Source: Eubacterium brachy ATCC 33089 (GTDB lineage: Bacteria; Bacillota; Clostridia; Peptostreptococcales; Anaerovoracaceae). From it: a DNA stretch of 64,000 nucleotides. A program made the position numbers and the translations under genes. Positions 36,462 to 46,703 of the stretch are shown here, piece by piece. The first letter of the stretch is position 1. Every line of letters begins with the position of its first letter. The stretch is from positions 248,001 to 312,000 of the forward strand of contig KI535284.1 of NCBI GenBank assembly GCA_000488855.1, in the 5' to 3' direction. A model generated the notes under the pieces. It was not told the DNA's origin, did no database searches, and saw nothing but the letters and a program-made list of their open reading frames with translations.

Positions 36462-36707
36462 TTACCTGTCGATAGTTTCATACATTCTAGTCGCATCTTC
36501 TTTCCTTTGAGATTCTAACAGTTCTAAAACTTTAATTTTCAAATTGCTCTGTCCAAACTGAATTTCAATAATATCACCCTCTGCAACCTCGCTGCCCGCT
36601 TTTGCAATTTTACCGTTAATCTTTATTCTCTCCTGCAAGCAGGCATCTTTCGCCACGGTTCTTCTTTTTATTATTCTCGAAATTTTTAAATATTTATCTA
36701 TTCTCAT
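36462..36707 (-). CDS. rqcP: Ribosome-associated quality control protein RqcP (YabO)
   Basis: S4-domain RNA-binding protein that helps RqcH add alanine tails to stalled nascent chains on 50S subunits. The 81 residues are an S4/Hsp15-like domain (MRIDKYLKISRIIKRRTVAK, EVAEGDIIEIQFG). It is the last gene of the murC-mazG cluster, matching mazG-yabO order in Bacillus, here with hup in between. Confidence 0.93.
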   Translation of the reverse strand: MRIDKYLKISRIIKRRTVAKDACLQERIKINGKIAKAGSEVAEGDIIEIQFGQSNLKIKVLELLESQRKEDATRMYETIDR

Positions 36708-36811
36708 ATTTATCTTATCCTAAATCTCTTCGCATATTTTGTTATAACTTCAATATGTCATATGATAACTCATTTTATTATGTACACTCAAAATCGTTCA
36801 TTTCCAATAAA

Positions 36812-36843
36812 AAAGCAACCCTCTCAATCGAAAGAGTTGCTTT
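36812..36843 (-). terminator. Terminator after hup
   Basis: Minus strand: AAAGCAAC with GTTGCTTT flanks an imperfect inner stem, followed by six T. It ends the strong hup message before rqcP. Confidence 0.8.
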
Positions 36844-36849
36844 AAAATT

Positions 36850-37128
36850 TTATTTATTTACAGCATCTTTTAGAGCTTTACCTGCCTTGAATGCTGGAGC
36901 TTTTGAAGCTGCAATCTGAATTGTTTCACCAGGCTTTCTAGGATTTCTTCCAGTTCTAGCCTTTCTCTGACGAACTTCGAAAGTACCAAATCCTATTAAC
37001 TGAACTCTCTCGCCCTTAACTAGAGTTTCTTCTATTGAACTCATAGTTGCATTTACTGCTTTTTCAGCATCTTTCTTAGTGAATCCTGTTTTTTCTGCTA
37101 CCAAAGCAATTAATTCTGCCTTATTCAT
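36850..37128 (-). CDS. hup: HU-family DNA-binding protein
   Basis: Nucleoid protein that bends DNA as a dimer. The 92 residues include [40 protein letters not shown] and the Pro-containing arm (RKPGETIQI). The standard Firmicute HBsu/HU length. It lies between mazG and rqcP with its own terminator. Confidence 0.97.
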   Translation of the reverse strand: MNKAELIALVAEKTGFTKKDAEKAVNATMSSIEETLVKGERVQLIGFGTFEVRQRKARTGRNPRKPGETIQIAASKAPAFKAGKALKDAVNK

Positions 37129-37182
37129 AAATTTGTCCTCCTTGATAATATATATTTGTACAGATACTCGATATTACACATT

Positions 37183-38037
37183 CTATGAGTTTCTGCTAAC
37201 AACTACTTTTGCTTTTTCCCAAAGATTGTCCATTTCTTTCAGCGACATTTCCGTTAAACTTCTCCCTTGTTTTTCCGCCATATTTTCAACTTGTTCAAAT
37301 CTTTTCATGAATTTGTCCGTAGATCTGTTCAGGGCTTTTTCGGGATCAACCTCCAAGAACCTGGAAACATTCACAACGGTGAATAACAAATCTCCAATCT
37401 CCTCTTCTATATGATCTTGATCGTTTTCCAAATACGCTTCTTTAACCTCGTTAAACTCTTCCTTTACCTTTTGAAAAGCTCCATCTATCTCATTCCAATC
37501 AAAACCGATACGACTTGCCTTACTTTGTATCTTACTACTTCTCATCAACGCAGGAAAAATTTTAGGTACATCTTTCATCTCATCTGAACAAGAATTGTAT
37601 GAATGTTCTTTGCGCTTAATATTATCCCAATTTTCAAGGGTTTTGTCAACTGTTTTTGTATCTTCTTTAAAAAATAAATGTTTGTGACGCCTTATCATCT
37701 TTTGACTTTCTTCTAAGATCATATCATCAATGGTAAAATCATCTGTCTCTTCCGCTAATATGCTGTGAAAGACGAGTTGTAACAAAACGTCGCCTAATTC
37801 CTCTTTCAGATTGATTTTATCAGATTTTTCAATAGCATCGCACACCTCATAAGCCTCTTCTATCATATGTTTTTCTAAACTTTCATGATTTTGCACTCTA
37901 TCCCACGGACAATTCTTTCTCAAAAATCTCAATAACCTATACAAATACACGATTTCTCTTTTCAGTCTTTTCTCGACTTCCACATTTGCGTATTTTAGAA
38001 TTTCTTCATCTGCCAAATTTTGCAATTCTTTATCCAT
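37183..38037 (-). CDS. mazG: Nucleoside triphosphate pyrophosphohydrolase MazG
   Basis: Hydrolyses (d)NTPs to monophosphates, probably to clean the pool. Two MazG modules: CPWDRVQNHESLEKHMIEEA, EELGDVLLQLVFH near residue 80, and a second, EEIGDLLFTVVNVSRFL, at about 220. About 284 residues. In Bacillus the yabN gene has an additional methylase domain which is missing here. Follows the flippase gene. Confidence 0.94.
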   Translation of the reverse strand: MDKELQNLADEEILKYANVEVEKRLKREIVYLYRLLRFLRKNCPWDRVQNHESLEKHMIEEAYEVCDAIEKSDKINLKEELGDVLLQLVFHSILAEETDDFTIDDMILEESQKMIRRHKHLFFKEDTKTVDKTLENWDNIKRKEHSYNSCSDEMKDVPKIFPALMRSSKIQSKASRIGFDWNEIDGAFQKVKEEFNEVKEAYLENDQDHIEEEIGDLLFTVVNVSRFLEVDPEKALNRSTDKFMKRFEQVENMAEKQGRSLTEMSLKEMDNLWEKAKVVVSRNS

Positions 38038-38155
38038 TTTGTTTCTCTTACATCCTCTTCCCGTTTTTGTTCACATCTGTATCAGTTCCCAAGTTAAAAC
38101 TGAATTATATGTTTTCGGTTTACATATATTTTTATCGTTTTTCCGAAATGTGTAT

Positions 38156-39781
38156 TCACGTGATTTTTTTTGCAATTTTTGCTAGTTTCTCTCCTTTTGG
38201 AATCATGCTCAACTCTTCTGCTGAAATTGCTTTTGTCTTTAAAATCATCAACCCATAGACTACTATTCCAATTCCTATACTTATCAGGGTCGCTATGCTG
38301 TTTTTGTGTGAAAGCATCATCACCGCTTTATATGATGCAAAAACTAACACTCCCATGGTAAGTGCCGATACCATTGGTCTTACGAATACCAGCCCATACT
38401 TTATTTTAACTTTTGTATATCGTACCACTGCTCGTAAATTCAAAACTACACTTACTGCATATGCCACTACCGTCCCGATCGCAGCTCCGTTTACATTTAT
38501 ACTTCTGAACGACACCAATATCCATGTCAATATTATTTTGAATATCATTCCGATAAACATGTTCTTTACCGGAATCATCTGTCTACCTATACCTTGCAAA
38601 ATACCTACTAGTGTCAATGCTATTGACAAAAATATTATTCCAAATGCCATTATGGCTAAAACCGATGCTGCGCTTGCCGCGCTTATAGCCTGCTTTGGAT
38701 AAAGCAAAAGCAATGTAGGCTTTGCTAAAACGATCAGTCCTATAGCGCAAGGATATCCGATTATGACAGCCATCCTTATACCCATAGATGTATTTTTATC
38801 GATTTCACCTTTGAGTTTACGCTTATGAGCTGCCGCTATGATAGGAACTATGGATACTGCTACCGCTTGAGTCACAATTTGTGGGAAGTTTATTAAAGAA
38901 CCCACAAAACCGCTCAATTGACCATACAGGCTTTTTGCAATTTCCTGAGAAAATCCGGCGGCAGATGTAAGCCTATTCATTACAATTGCAGAATCTACCA
39001 AATTCATAACCGGTAAAATTGCCGCTCCGATAGTTATAGGAACTGCAATTTGTAAAATTCTCTTGACTATTCTCTTTGAGTCGGCAGATCCTAAACTTTC
39101 TGTTCTATCGACTCTTTTATTTATATTCTTCCTGGACAAATAATATATCAGCCCTATTATTAACAATCCTCCAAATGCTCCTGCCGTAGCACCGAAATTT
39201 GCTCCTGCTGCACCTCTGGCATACCTATCATATGTTGAATTTCCAATTGTTTTGAAAAACATAACATATGCCAATCCTAAACCTATTACCACTCTGAAAA
39301 GCTGTTCTGTCACCTGGGATACAGCTGTAGGTTTCATATTTTGCATCCCTTGAAAATATCCCCTAAACGCTGCCATTGTTGGAACTAAAATTAACGCAGG
39401 TGCTATCATCTGCATGCCCAATGCGGCATCTTTATTGTTCATGAGAGATGCTATCTGTGGAGCAAATACGAACAAAATCGCTGAGAATAAACACCCTATT
39501 CCTATCATCATGCCAATAGAAATTTTAAACACCTTATGTGCCTGGTAGTAGTTTCCTATGGATATGCTCTCCGACACCATTTTGGAAATTGCAACGGGCA
39601 GTCCCGATGTTGCCACTATTACTAAAAATGCATATATGTAATATGCCGGTCCATAATTTGCCATTCCTGTATCTCCAATCCAATTGACCAGAGGTAATCT
39701 GAAAACAGCTCCTAAAAGTTTTACAAAAATCCCTGCAATGCCCAGTATGGTAGCTCCTTTTAACAGTGATTGCTTATTCAT
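38156..39781 (-). CDS. Polysaccharide/lipid II flippase of the SpoVB/MurJ (MOP) family
   Basis: Integral membrane protein with about 14 hydrophobic helices in 541 residues; the opening GATILGIAGIFVKLLGAVFR and PLVNWIGDTGMANYGPAYYI are typical of the SpoVB/YabM branch. Moves lipid-linked precursors across the membrane; which one cannot be read. It occupies the YabM position of the Bacillus cluster. Overlaps mtaD by 4 bases (ATGA). Confidence 0.9.
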   Translation of the reverse strand: MNKQSLLKGATILGIAGIFVKLLGAVFRLPLVNWIGDTGMANYGPAYYIYAFLVIVATSGLPVAISKMVSESISIGNYYQAHKVFKISIGMMIGIGCLFSAILFVFAPQIASLMNNKDAALGMQMIAPALILVPTMAAFRGYFQGMQNMKPTAVSQVTEQLFRVVIGLGLAYVMFFKTIGNSTYDRYARGAAGANFGATAGAFGGLLIIGLIYYLSRKNINKRVDRTESLGSADSKRIVKRILQIAVPITIGAAILPVMNLVDSAIVMNRLTSAAGFSQEIAKSLYGQLSGFVGSLINFPQIVTQAVAVSIVPIIAAAHKRKLKGEIDKNTSMGIRMAVIIGYPCAIGLIVLAKPTLLLLYPKQAISAASAASVLAIMAFGIIFLSIALTLVGILQGIGRQMIPVKNMFIGMIFKIILTWILVSFRSINVNGAAIGTVVAYAVSVVLNLRAVVRYTKVKIKYGLVFVRPMVSALTMGVLVFASYKAVMMLSHKNSIATLISIGIGIVVYGLMILKTKAISAEELSMIPKGEKLAKIAKKIT

Positions 39782-41070
39782 ATCTTCGCTAATATCTCCT
39801 TTGTAATCTCTTCCGCTTTGAAGGTAATTTTTTCAATATCAATAGTTTTATATTCTCCTTTTTCATATAAAATATTACCGTCTACAATAGTCATCTCAAC
39901 ATCGTTGCCTACAGCGGAATATACCAAATTATTTTGAACGCTGTGAACCGGTTTCATATATGGTTTATCTATATCCATAACAACTAAATCCGCACAGTAC
40001 CCCTCTTTTATCAGTCCCGTCGACATTCTGCCCTGTGCGATAGCACCATTTATTGTAGCAGCCTTCAAAGTATCAATCGGTGTAACTTTTTCCGGTGTAT
40101 TATACATCATTTTTGAAGATATGGCAAAGATTTTCATCTCTTCCACAAAATTTAAATTATTATTACTCGCCACTCCGTCAGTTCCAATTGCAACATTTAT
40201 ACCCCTGTCCAACAGCTTCCCCAAATTGCACACACCGCTGGCAAGCTTTAAATTGCTTATGGGATTTGACGCCACAGTTACATTTTTTTCTTTCAATATA
40301 TCGTAATCTCCATTTTGAAGCCATACACAATGAGCTGCAGTAGTTGGCACATCAAATACTCCGTGGAAATTCAAATATTCCACCGGTGTCATACCATGTC
40401 TTTGTATGCACTCTTTAACTTCTTTTTCGGTTTCCGATACGTGAACCTGCACTCTACCGTTTATCGTTTTTGTATATTCCGCCAACTGTCTCACCGCTAT
40501 CGGAGTAGTCGTGTATTCAGAGTGCAAACTCATATCAACTTTTAGTCTCCCGTCTGCTGTGTCGTGGTATTTTTCATAGGCATCTATCATCTCTTTTGCC
40601 CTAAAAGAAGACATAAAATCGCTGTTGTCAAAATGTGATACCGATCTGCTGATATTTGCTTTTGCTCCACTTTCAGTAACAGCCTGTGCTATCTCATCCA
40701 TGAAATAGTACATATCTGATGTGGATGTTATTCCAAATTTTATAGCCTCTGCCAATGATAGTAAAGTACCATAGTATATAGCTTCTCCATTTAAATGTTC
40801 TTCAAACGGAAAGATCTTTGTAAATAGCCAATCTTGCAAGTTCATACTTTCACCATATCCTCTCAGGAGGGACATAGGCAAATGACAATGGCTGTTTACA
40901 AACCCGGGAATTATCAGTTTCCCTCTACCTTCAATTTCCCTATCAAACTTTTCGTTCGGTTTTTTCTCACCTACATATGAGATTTTTCCACTTTCTGTAG
41001 CAAGGTATCCACCTTCCATTATTTCAAAATTCTCATCTAAAATATTTATATTCTTAAATATCATTTTCAT
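39778..41070 (-). CDS. mtaD: 5-methylthioadenosine/S-adenosylhomocysteine deaminase
   Basis: Amidohydrolase-superfamily deaminase, cytoplasmic, acting on SAM by-products. Metal ligands HCHLPMSLLRGYGE, HVSETEKEV, AAHCVWL and TDGVASNNNLNF are complete; 430 residues. In this syntenic position Bacillus has spoVT, so mtaD is an insertion into the cluster. It overlaps mfd by 17 bases; a second in-frame ATG at 41064 is also possible. Confidence 0.9.
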   Translation of the reverse strand: MKMIFKNINILDENFEIMEGGYLATESGKISYVGEKKPNEKFDREIEGRGKLIIPGFVNSHCHLPMSLLRGYGESMNLQDWLFTKIFPFEEHLNGEAIYYGTLLSLAEAIKFGITSTSDMYYFMDEIAQAVTESGAKANISRSVSHFDNSDFMSSFRAKEMIDAYEKYHDTADGRLKVDMSLHSEYTTTPIAVRQLAEYTKTINGRVQVHVSETEKEVKECIQRHGMTPVEYLNFHGVFDVPTTAAHCVWLQNGDYDILKEKNVTVASNPISNLKLASGVCNLGKLLDRGINVAIGTDGVASNNNLNFVEEMKIFAISSKMMYNTPEKVTPIDTLKAATINGAIAQGRMSTGLIKEGYCADLVVMDIDKPYMKPVHSVQNNLVYSAVGNDVEMTIVDGNILYEKGEYKTIDIEKITFKAEEITKEILAKI

Positions 41071-44000
41071 CTTCGTTTAACCTATTCATATCTCTCAGCA
41101 ACATCAACAAATCATCCAAAATAGAATGTTCGCTCCTATACATTTTTATCGGCCTAATACCTTTCTTTGAATACCTTATTAAAATTTCATTCCCATTTTC
41201 GGAAATCTTTTTAATTTCCAGACTTCTACATAAATGTCTGATTTGAGCTACTTTAATTAAGTTTACCACTTCTTTTGGAATATTTCCAAACCTATCTTCA
41301 AATTCAGATATAATTTCTTTCTCTTCATCTTTGTTTCTCACCTGTGAGATAGACTTATAAGCATCGAATTTCACCGACTCTTCCCTAATGTACGAGTTTG
41401 GGATATATGAAGGAACTCTTATATCTATTATAATTTCTTCCAAATCTTCTTTAATTGTCGTTCCTTTGATTGCAGCCACTGCTTCCGCTACCATTTTTGT
41501 ATACAGTTCATATCCGACATTTAGGATGTGACCATGTTGCTCCGAGCCTAAAATGTTTCCAGCTCCACGCAATTCCAAATCCCTCATGGCAATTTTAAAG
41601 CCGGCTCCGAATTCTGTGAATTCCTTTATAGCCTTGAGCCTTTTTTCAGCGACTTCCGACATTATTTTTTCCCTTTTATGCATCAAGTATGCATATGCAA
41701 CTTTATTTGATCTCCCTACTCTGCCTCTTATCTGATAAAGCTGCGATACTCCATATTTATCCGCATCTATTATTATTTCCGTATTGGCATTTGGCACATC
41801 AATACCGGACTCCACAATAGTCGTTGCAATTAAAACCTGTATTTTTCCATCTACAAAGTCCATCATGATATTCTCTAATGCTCTCTCGCTCATCTGACCG
41901 TGTGCAACTGCAACGCGAACATCAGGGACCAGTTTTTTTATTCTCTCTTCCAGGCTTCTTATTCCCCTCACTCTGTTGAATATTACAAATACCTGACCTT
42001 TTCTGGCCATTTCTCTTTCAACAGCTTCTCTTATGACTTTATCATCTTCCTCAACTACATAAGTCTGTATTGGCACCCTGTCTTGTGGCGGCTCTTCAAT
42101 TACACTCATTTTTCTTATACCTATGATGGACATGTGCAGAGTTCTTGGAATAGGCGTTGCTGATAATGTCAGTACATCTACATTTTCCTTCAGTCTCTTG
42201 ATGTTTTCCTTGTGTACCACTCCAAACCTTTGTTCCTCATCGATTACTAAAAGCCCCAAGTCTCTATATCCCATATCCTTTGAAAACAGTCGGTGTGTTC
42301 CTATTACTATATCGATTTTCCCTTCTTTCATCTCCTTGATAATCTTCTCTTGTTCCTTAGGGGTTCTAAATCTCGAAAGCATTTCCACAGTCACAGGAAA
42401 TGCTTCAAATCGTTTTTTCAACGTATTATAGTGCTGGTTTGCAAGCAGAGTTGTAGGTACTAACATCGCTACTTGCTTACCATCCATAACGCATTTAAAC
42501 ATAGCTCTTGCCGCGACTTCTGTTTTTCCATATCCCACGTCTCCACATAGGAGTCTATCCATGGGTTCATCTTTTTCCATATCCTCTTTGATTTCCCGTA
42601 TGCATCTCAACTGATCTTCAGTTTCTTCATATGGAAAGCTGTCTTCAAAATCTTTTTGCCATTTGGTATCCTTACTGAATCCGAATCCTTTTTCGGCTTT
42701 TCGCACAGCAGATATTTCCACTATTTCTCTTGCCATTTCCAAAACGGCTTTTCTTGCTCTATCCTTTGTATTTCTCCAGTCACTTCCTGATAACTTATAT
42801 ACTTTAGGTTCAATTCCATCTCTACCTACATATTTTTGTACCAGTTCCATATGCTCTACCGGTACGTACAATGCATCCTCTCCTGCGTATTTTATGTGAA
42901 TAAAATCTCGCTTAATTCCGAGAGTCTCCATTTGAACAATTCCCAGATATTTTCCTACACCGTGATTTTCATGCACTACATAATCTCCGTTTTTAATATC
43001 CGAGAAATTTCTGATAGCCTGTGTATTTCTAAATCTCTTGCCAATTTTTTTCGGTGTTTTAGCGATTCCGAAAATTTCAAATTCCGTTATGAAAACTTCC
43101 TTCGCATCTATAAAATCAGCTCCTTTAGATAAAGTTCCCTCGCTGAACACAACATTTTCAGTCAGCTGTGCTTTCTTTAAAACTTCTTTTACAGTCTCAA
43201 TTCTATCTTCATTTGAACAAATTATCTCTATTTTTTTATATTCAGCTCTTATATATTTTCTCACTTCCTTGGACAACAACTTAAAGTCACCGCGAAAATT
43301 CAATACATCAGTCACTCTTTCTTCTATTTTCTCATCTATTTCACCTATGAATAAACTGTTGTCACCACCGCTGTCACAATGATTAAAGGGAGAAAAAATC
43401 GTACAATTAAGTTTCTGAATTCGATTTTTAAACTGCCGGAAATCACATACATTTTCAAAGTCTTTTTTTACTACTTTTCCATCTTTCAAAAGTTTTTTAA
43501 AGTTTTCTGAGTAATCTCTCCGATTAAACTCAAATACATCCTTAATTCTATCTAAATCTTCAATATAAAAATTTACTGCGTTGTCTTCAACGCATACATA
43601 ATCTAATATATTTTCAGTGCGTTCGTAGAAGTATCCTATATAGAATTCCAATTGACTTAAGTTTTCTCTGTCATTTCCATATTTTTTTAACTCTTCTCGC
43701 CGCTTCGGCAAATTTCTGTAATTCTCGTCCACTATTTTTATAAATCTGTTCAACTCGTCTTTTCCATACACTATTGGAGCCACACAATATACCGAAATTT
43801 CTCTCCTTCGCTCGATTGATACCTGAGTATCCACATCAAAAGTTCTAACCGACTCTATGACAGTATCAAATAACTCCACTCTATACGGATTTTCCTCATG
43901 GGTTGGAAAAATATCCAAAATACTCCCTCTTATCGAATATTGTCCCTTTGCAAAAATCATAGGTACTCTCTCGTAGCCCATATTTAAAAATCTTTTCTTC

Positions 44001-44380
44001 ACGGCATCAACGTCTATTTCTTCACCGACTTTAAAAATTATTTTATTTTTTACAATCGCTTTTCTAGGGGGCAAACATTCTATAGCCGATATTCCGTCAG
44101 TTATCAAAATCCAATTATCTTCTTCTAAAATGCTTTTGACAACACCCATTTTCTCATGCGCTTTTTCTCTATTTCTTGCTTCATAAAATATCAGTTTATC
44201 TTCATCATCAAAATAACAATATATATTTTTATCTACGAAAAAAGAGAGATCAGAAGCTAACCTCTGAACTCTATTACCGTTGGCAACTACGATGATATCC
44301 TTGCCATTTTTATTTACCTTCTCTCTGAGGTAAATTGGTAATCTACTCTCATAAATTCCCGTTATGCTGATTTTTGACAT
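41054..44380 (-). CDS. mfd: Transcription-repair coupling factor
   Basis: DNA translocase that removes stalled RNA polymerase and recruits UvrA. 1108 residues: N-terminal UvrB-like domains, RNAP-interacting region (GDYVVHENHGVGKYLG), translocase with GDVGYGKTEVA and DEEQRFG, then TATTIVESGIDVPNANT and RGRVGRS, and a C-terminal D7 domain. Length is typical. The pth-mfd order is conserved. Confidence 0.97.
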   Translation of the reverse strand: MSKISITGIYESRLPIYLREKVNKNGKDIIVVANGNRVQRLASDLSFFVDKNIYCYFDDEDKLIFYEARNREKAHEKMGVVKSILEEDNWILITDGISAIECLPPRKAIVKNKIIFKVGEEIDVDAVKKRFLNMGYERVPMIFAKGQYSIRGSILDIFPTHEENPYRVELFDTVIESVRTFDVDTQVSIERRREISVYCVAPIVYGKDELNRFIKIVDENYRNLPKRREELKKYGNDRENLSQLEFYIGYFYERTENILDYVCVEDNAVNFYIEDLDRIKDVFEFNRRDYSENFKKLLKDGKVVKKDFENVCDFRQFKNRIQKLNCTIFSPFNHCDSGGDNSLFIGEIDEKIEERVTDVLNFRGDFKLLSKEVRKYIRAEYKKIEIICSNEDRIETVKEVLKKAQLTENVVFSEGTLSKGADFIDAKEVFITEFEIFGIAKTPKKIGKRFRNTQAIRNFSDIKNGDYVVHENHGVGKYLGIVQMETLGIKRDFIHIKYAGEDALYVPVEHMELVQKYVGRDGIEPKVYKLSGSDWRNTKDRARKAVLEMAREIVEISAVRKAEKGFGFSKDTKWQKDFEDSFPYEETEDQLRCIREIKEDMEKDEPMDRLLCGDVGYGKTEVAARAMFKCVMDGKQVAMLVPTTLLANQHYNTLKKRFEAFPVTVEMLSRFRTPKEQEKIIKEMKEGKIDIVIGTHRLFSKDMGYRDLGLLVIDEEQRFGVVHKENIKRLKENVDVLTLSATPIPRTLHMSIIGIRKMSVIEEPPQDRVPIQTYVVEEDDKVIREAVEREMARKGQVFVIFNRVRGIRSLEERIKKLVPDVRVAVAHGQMSERALENIMMDFVDGKIQVLIATTIVESGIDVPNANTEIIIDADKYGVSQLYQIRGRVGRSNKVAYAYLMHKREKIMSEVAEKRLKAIKEFTEFGAGFKIAMRDLELRGAGNILGSEQHGHILNVGYELYTKMVAEAVAAIKGTTIKEDLEEIIIDIRVPSYIPNSYIREESVKFDAYKSISQVRNKDEEKEIISEFEDRFGNIPKEVVNLIKVAQIRHLCRSLEIKKISENGNEILIRYSKKGIRPIKMYRSEHSILDDLLMLLRDMNRLNEDENDI

Positions 44381-44404
44381 TTTCCCTCTCGTATTAAACT
44401 CACA

Positions 44405-44968
44405 CTATTTTTTCATATTATATCTGTTCATTGCCAAATCTATACCATCTTCAACAATTGAAATCACTCCATCCACACATCTCAATACAGCTTTCTCCAT
44501 AGGTTCTTTTTCCCCCTTTGTGAATCCGCCTATCACAAAATCTGTTAGCGGTATTACGTCGCTCTTCCCAATACCTATTCTCACTCTGGGGAAGCTATCT
44601 TTTCCCAGCAGTCTTATTACCGACCGCATGCCGTTATGTGTCCCTGCACTTCCTTTTTTTCTGATGCGAACAGTTCCCATTTCGATATCGATATCATCAT
44701 ATATCACTACGAGATTTTCCATATTTATCTTATAATAATCTACAATTTCTCTTACCGACTCTCCACTCAGATTCATGTATGTCTGCGGTTTTACCAGAAT
44801 TATTTTTTCTCTATCTATAAAACCCTCTCCTATGAGTGCCTTATGTTTAATTTTATTTACTTTTATACATAATCTTTCAGCCAGTTGATCTATTGCTATA
44901 AATCCTACATTATGTCGCGTATTTTCATACCTCTTTCCCGGATTTCCCAATCCAACTATAATATGCAT
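44405..44968 (-). CDS. pth: Peptidyl-tRNA hydrolase
   Basis: Recycles peptidyl-tRNA dropped from ribosomes. MHIIVGLGNPGKRYENTRHN at the N-terminus contains the catalytic His20 and Asn10; KPQTYMNLSGESV and YDDIDIEMGTVRIRKKGSAG follow. 187 residues, standard. Between prs and mfd, as in Bacillus (spoVC). Confidence 0.97.
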   Translation of the reverse strand: MHIIVGLGNPGKRYENTRHNVGFIAIDQLAERLCIKVNKIKHKALIGEGFIDREKIILVKPQTYMNLSGESVREIVDYYKINMENLVVIYDDIDIEMGTVRIRKKGSAGTHNGMRSVIRLLGKDSFPRVRIGIGKSDVIPLTDFVIGGFTKGEKEPMEKAVLRCVDGVISIVEDGIDLAMNRYNMKK

Positions 44969-44978
44969 TAAATTTCTC

Positions 44979-45926
44979 CTATTTAAAAAGTTCGCTTATC
45001 GGAGTATTCTCGTGAATTCTTTTAATGGTTTCTGCAAAAATCGGTGCTACCGACAATGTTTTAAACTTCTCCGAAACCTTTTTGGTCACGGGAATCGTAT
45101 TTAAAAGAACAACCTCACAAAACGGTGCTTCGTTCAGTCTGTCAACTGCCGGACCTGACAAAACCGCATGGGTTGCACATGCTCTGACAGAATTAGCTCC
45201 CAGCTCCATCAATGCCTTTCCTGCATTGCAAATGGTTCCTGCCGTATCTATCATATCATCTACAACTATACAATTTTTGCCTTTGATATCTCCGATTATG
45301 TTCATAACTTCACTTTTGTTAGGCTCAGGTCTCCTCTTATCTATGATGGCAATAGGAGCATTTAGCGGCTCTGCCATTTTTCTCGCCCTAGTCACTGAGC
45401 CGTGATCCGGAGATACTATGATAAGATTATCAATATTCTCCTTTTTATAGTAATCAACCAATATAGGCATCCCTAAGAGATGGTCTACCGGAATATCAAA
45501 GTATCCTTGAATCTGTGCTGCATGCAAATCCATTGTCACCACTCTGTCAGCTCCCGCCGCTACTATTAAATTAGCAACCAATTTAGCCGTGATGGGATCT
45601 CTTGCCTTTGCTTTTCTATCCTGTCTCGCATATCCGTAATAAGGCAACACAACATTTATTCTCCCTGCTGATGCTCTCTTCATCGCATCAATCAGTATCA
45701 ATGTTTCCATCAAGTTTTCATTTACCGGCGCACATGTAGATTGGATTATAAAACAATCACATCCTCTCACAGTTTCACCTATAGTAACCGATATCTCGCC
45801 ATCACTAAAGTGATTTACTTCAGCTTTTCCCATAGGAATTCGCATTATTTTGGATATTTCCTCGGCTAAAGCCCTGTGTGAATTTCCCGTAAACAGCTTA
45901 CATTCTGAATACACAATGTTTTTCAT
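44979..45926 (-). CDS. prs: Ribose-phosphate pyrophosphokinase
   Basis: Makes PRPP for purine, pyrimidine, NAD, His and Trp synthesis. Ribose-5-phosphate loop (VVDDMIDTAGT), catalytic flexible loop (GYARQDRKAKARDPITAK) and MDLHAAQIQGYFDIPVDH are all present. The frame opens with TTG at 45932, but GGGAGG suits ATG at 45926, leaving 315 residues. In this window pyrE and hpt use its product. Confidence 0.97.
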   Translation of the reverse strand: MKNIVYSECKLFTGNSHRALAEEISKIMRIPMGKAEVNHFSDGEISVTIGETVRGCDCFIIQSTCAPVNENLMETLILIDAMKRASAGRINVVLPYYGYARQDRKAKARDPITAKLVANLIVAAGADRVVTMDLHAAQIQGYFDIPVDHLLGMPILVDYYKKENIDNLIIVSPDHGSVTRARKMAEPLNAPIAIIDKRRPEPNKSEVMNIIGDIKGKNCIVVDDMIDTAGTICNAGKALMELGANSVRACATHAVLSGPAVDRLNEAPFCEVVLLNTIPVTKKVSEKFKTLSVAPIFAETIKRIHENTPISELFK

Positions 45927-45975
45927 TTTCAAATCCTCCCATAAAGTACAAATCTCTATTAATTCGCTACTGATT

Positions 45976-46677
45976 TTACTTTTTTACATTACTACGATTT
46001 TTCAACTTCCAATTGCGTTTCACAACGCCTTTTGATCTAGCTACAAATAACGTTTCCGGATCTACCTTTTTAGTAACCGTACTTCCTGCAGCAACATAAC
46101 TGTTCGCACCTACTTTTACCGGTGCGACTAAATTACAGTTACAGCCTATGAAAGCGTTGTCTTCCACTACCACTTTCTGTTTTTTGACACCATCGTAGTT
46201 TACAAAAACAACTCCACATCCGAGATTTACATTTTTTCCTACTTCAGCGTCACCTATATAGGTCAAATGAGATGCCTTACTTCCATCCTCTACTATGGAA
46301 TTCTTCACTTCTACAAAATCTCCAATTTTACAATTTTTCCCAATATCACTACCGGGTCTCAAGTATGCAAATGGGCCAATTTTCGTATCCTCATCGACTT
46401 TGCTCTGCAATATCACAGAGCTGTCTATTATCACCCCGGATGCAATTTTCGAATTTTCTATTCTGCTATTACCCTTGATAATGCAATTATCACCTATCTT
46501 CGTATCTCCTGAAATAACTACGTTAGGAAAAACTACAGTTCCTCTTCCGATTTCCACATTTTCATCTATAAAAACGCTATCTATATCCAGAAAATCTACC
46601 CCTTTTTCCAAAAAGTCCACATTTCTTTCCCTGTAAATCTCTCTGCGTTTAAAATACTCATCGTATCTTTTTCCCAT
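45976..46677 (-). CDS. GlmU-type acetyltransferase domain only (uridylyltransferase half missing)
   Basis: 233 residues: GlmU linker helix (RREIYRERNVDFLEKGV) then a left-handed beta-helix. Acetyltransferase residues known from E. coli GlmU are kept: Arg107 (LRPGS), Lys125 (FVEVKN), His137 and Tyr140 (KASHLTY), Asn160 (VNYDG) and Lys166/168. The C-terminus is basic (KRNWKLKNRSNVKK). The N-terminal pyrophosphorylase domain (about 230 residues, LAAGxGTRM) is absent; only 26 bases separate this gene from murC, with no remnant. Synteny (prs, pth, mfd) marks the glmU locus. Predicted to acetylate GlcN-1-P, or a relative. Confidence 0.87.
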   Translation of the reverse strand: MGKRYDEYFKRREIYRERNVDFLEKGVDFLDIDSVFIDENVEIGRGTVVFPNVVISGDTKIGDNCIIKGNSRIENSKIASGVIIDSSVILQSKVDEDTKIGPFAYLRPGSDIGKNCKIGDFVEVKNSIVEDGSKASHLTYIGDAEVGKNVNLGCGVVFVNYDGVKKQKVVVEDNAFIGCNCNLVAPVKVGANSYVAAGSTVTKKVDPETLFVARSKGVVKRNWKLKNRSNVKK

Positions 46678-46703
46678 CGAGCACTCCTTCCATACTTACA
46701 TAT

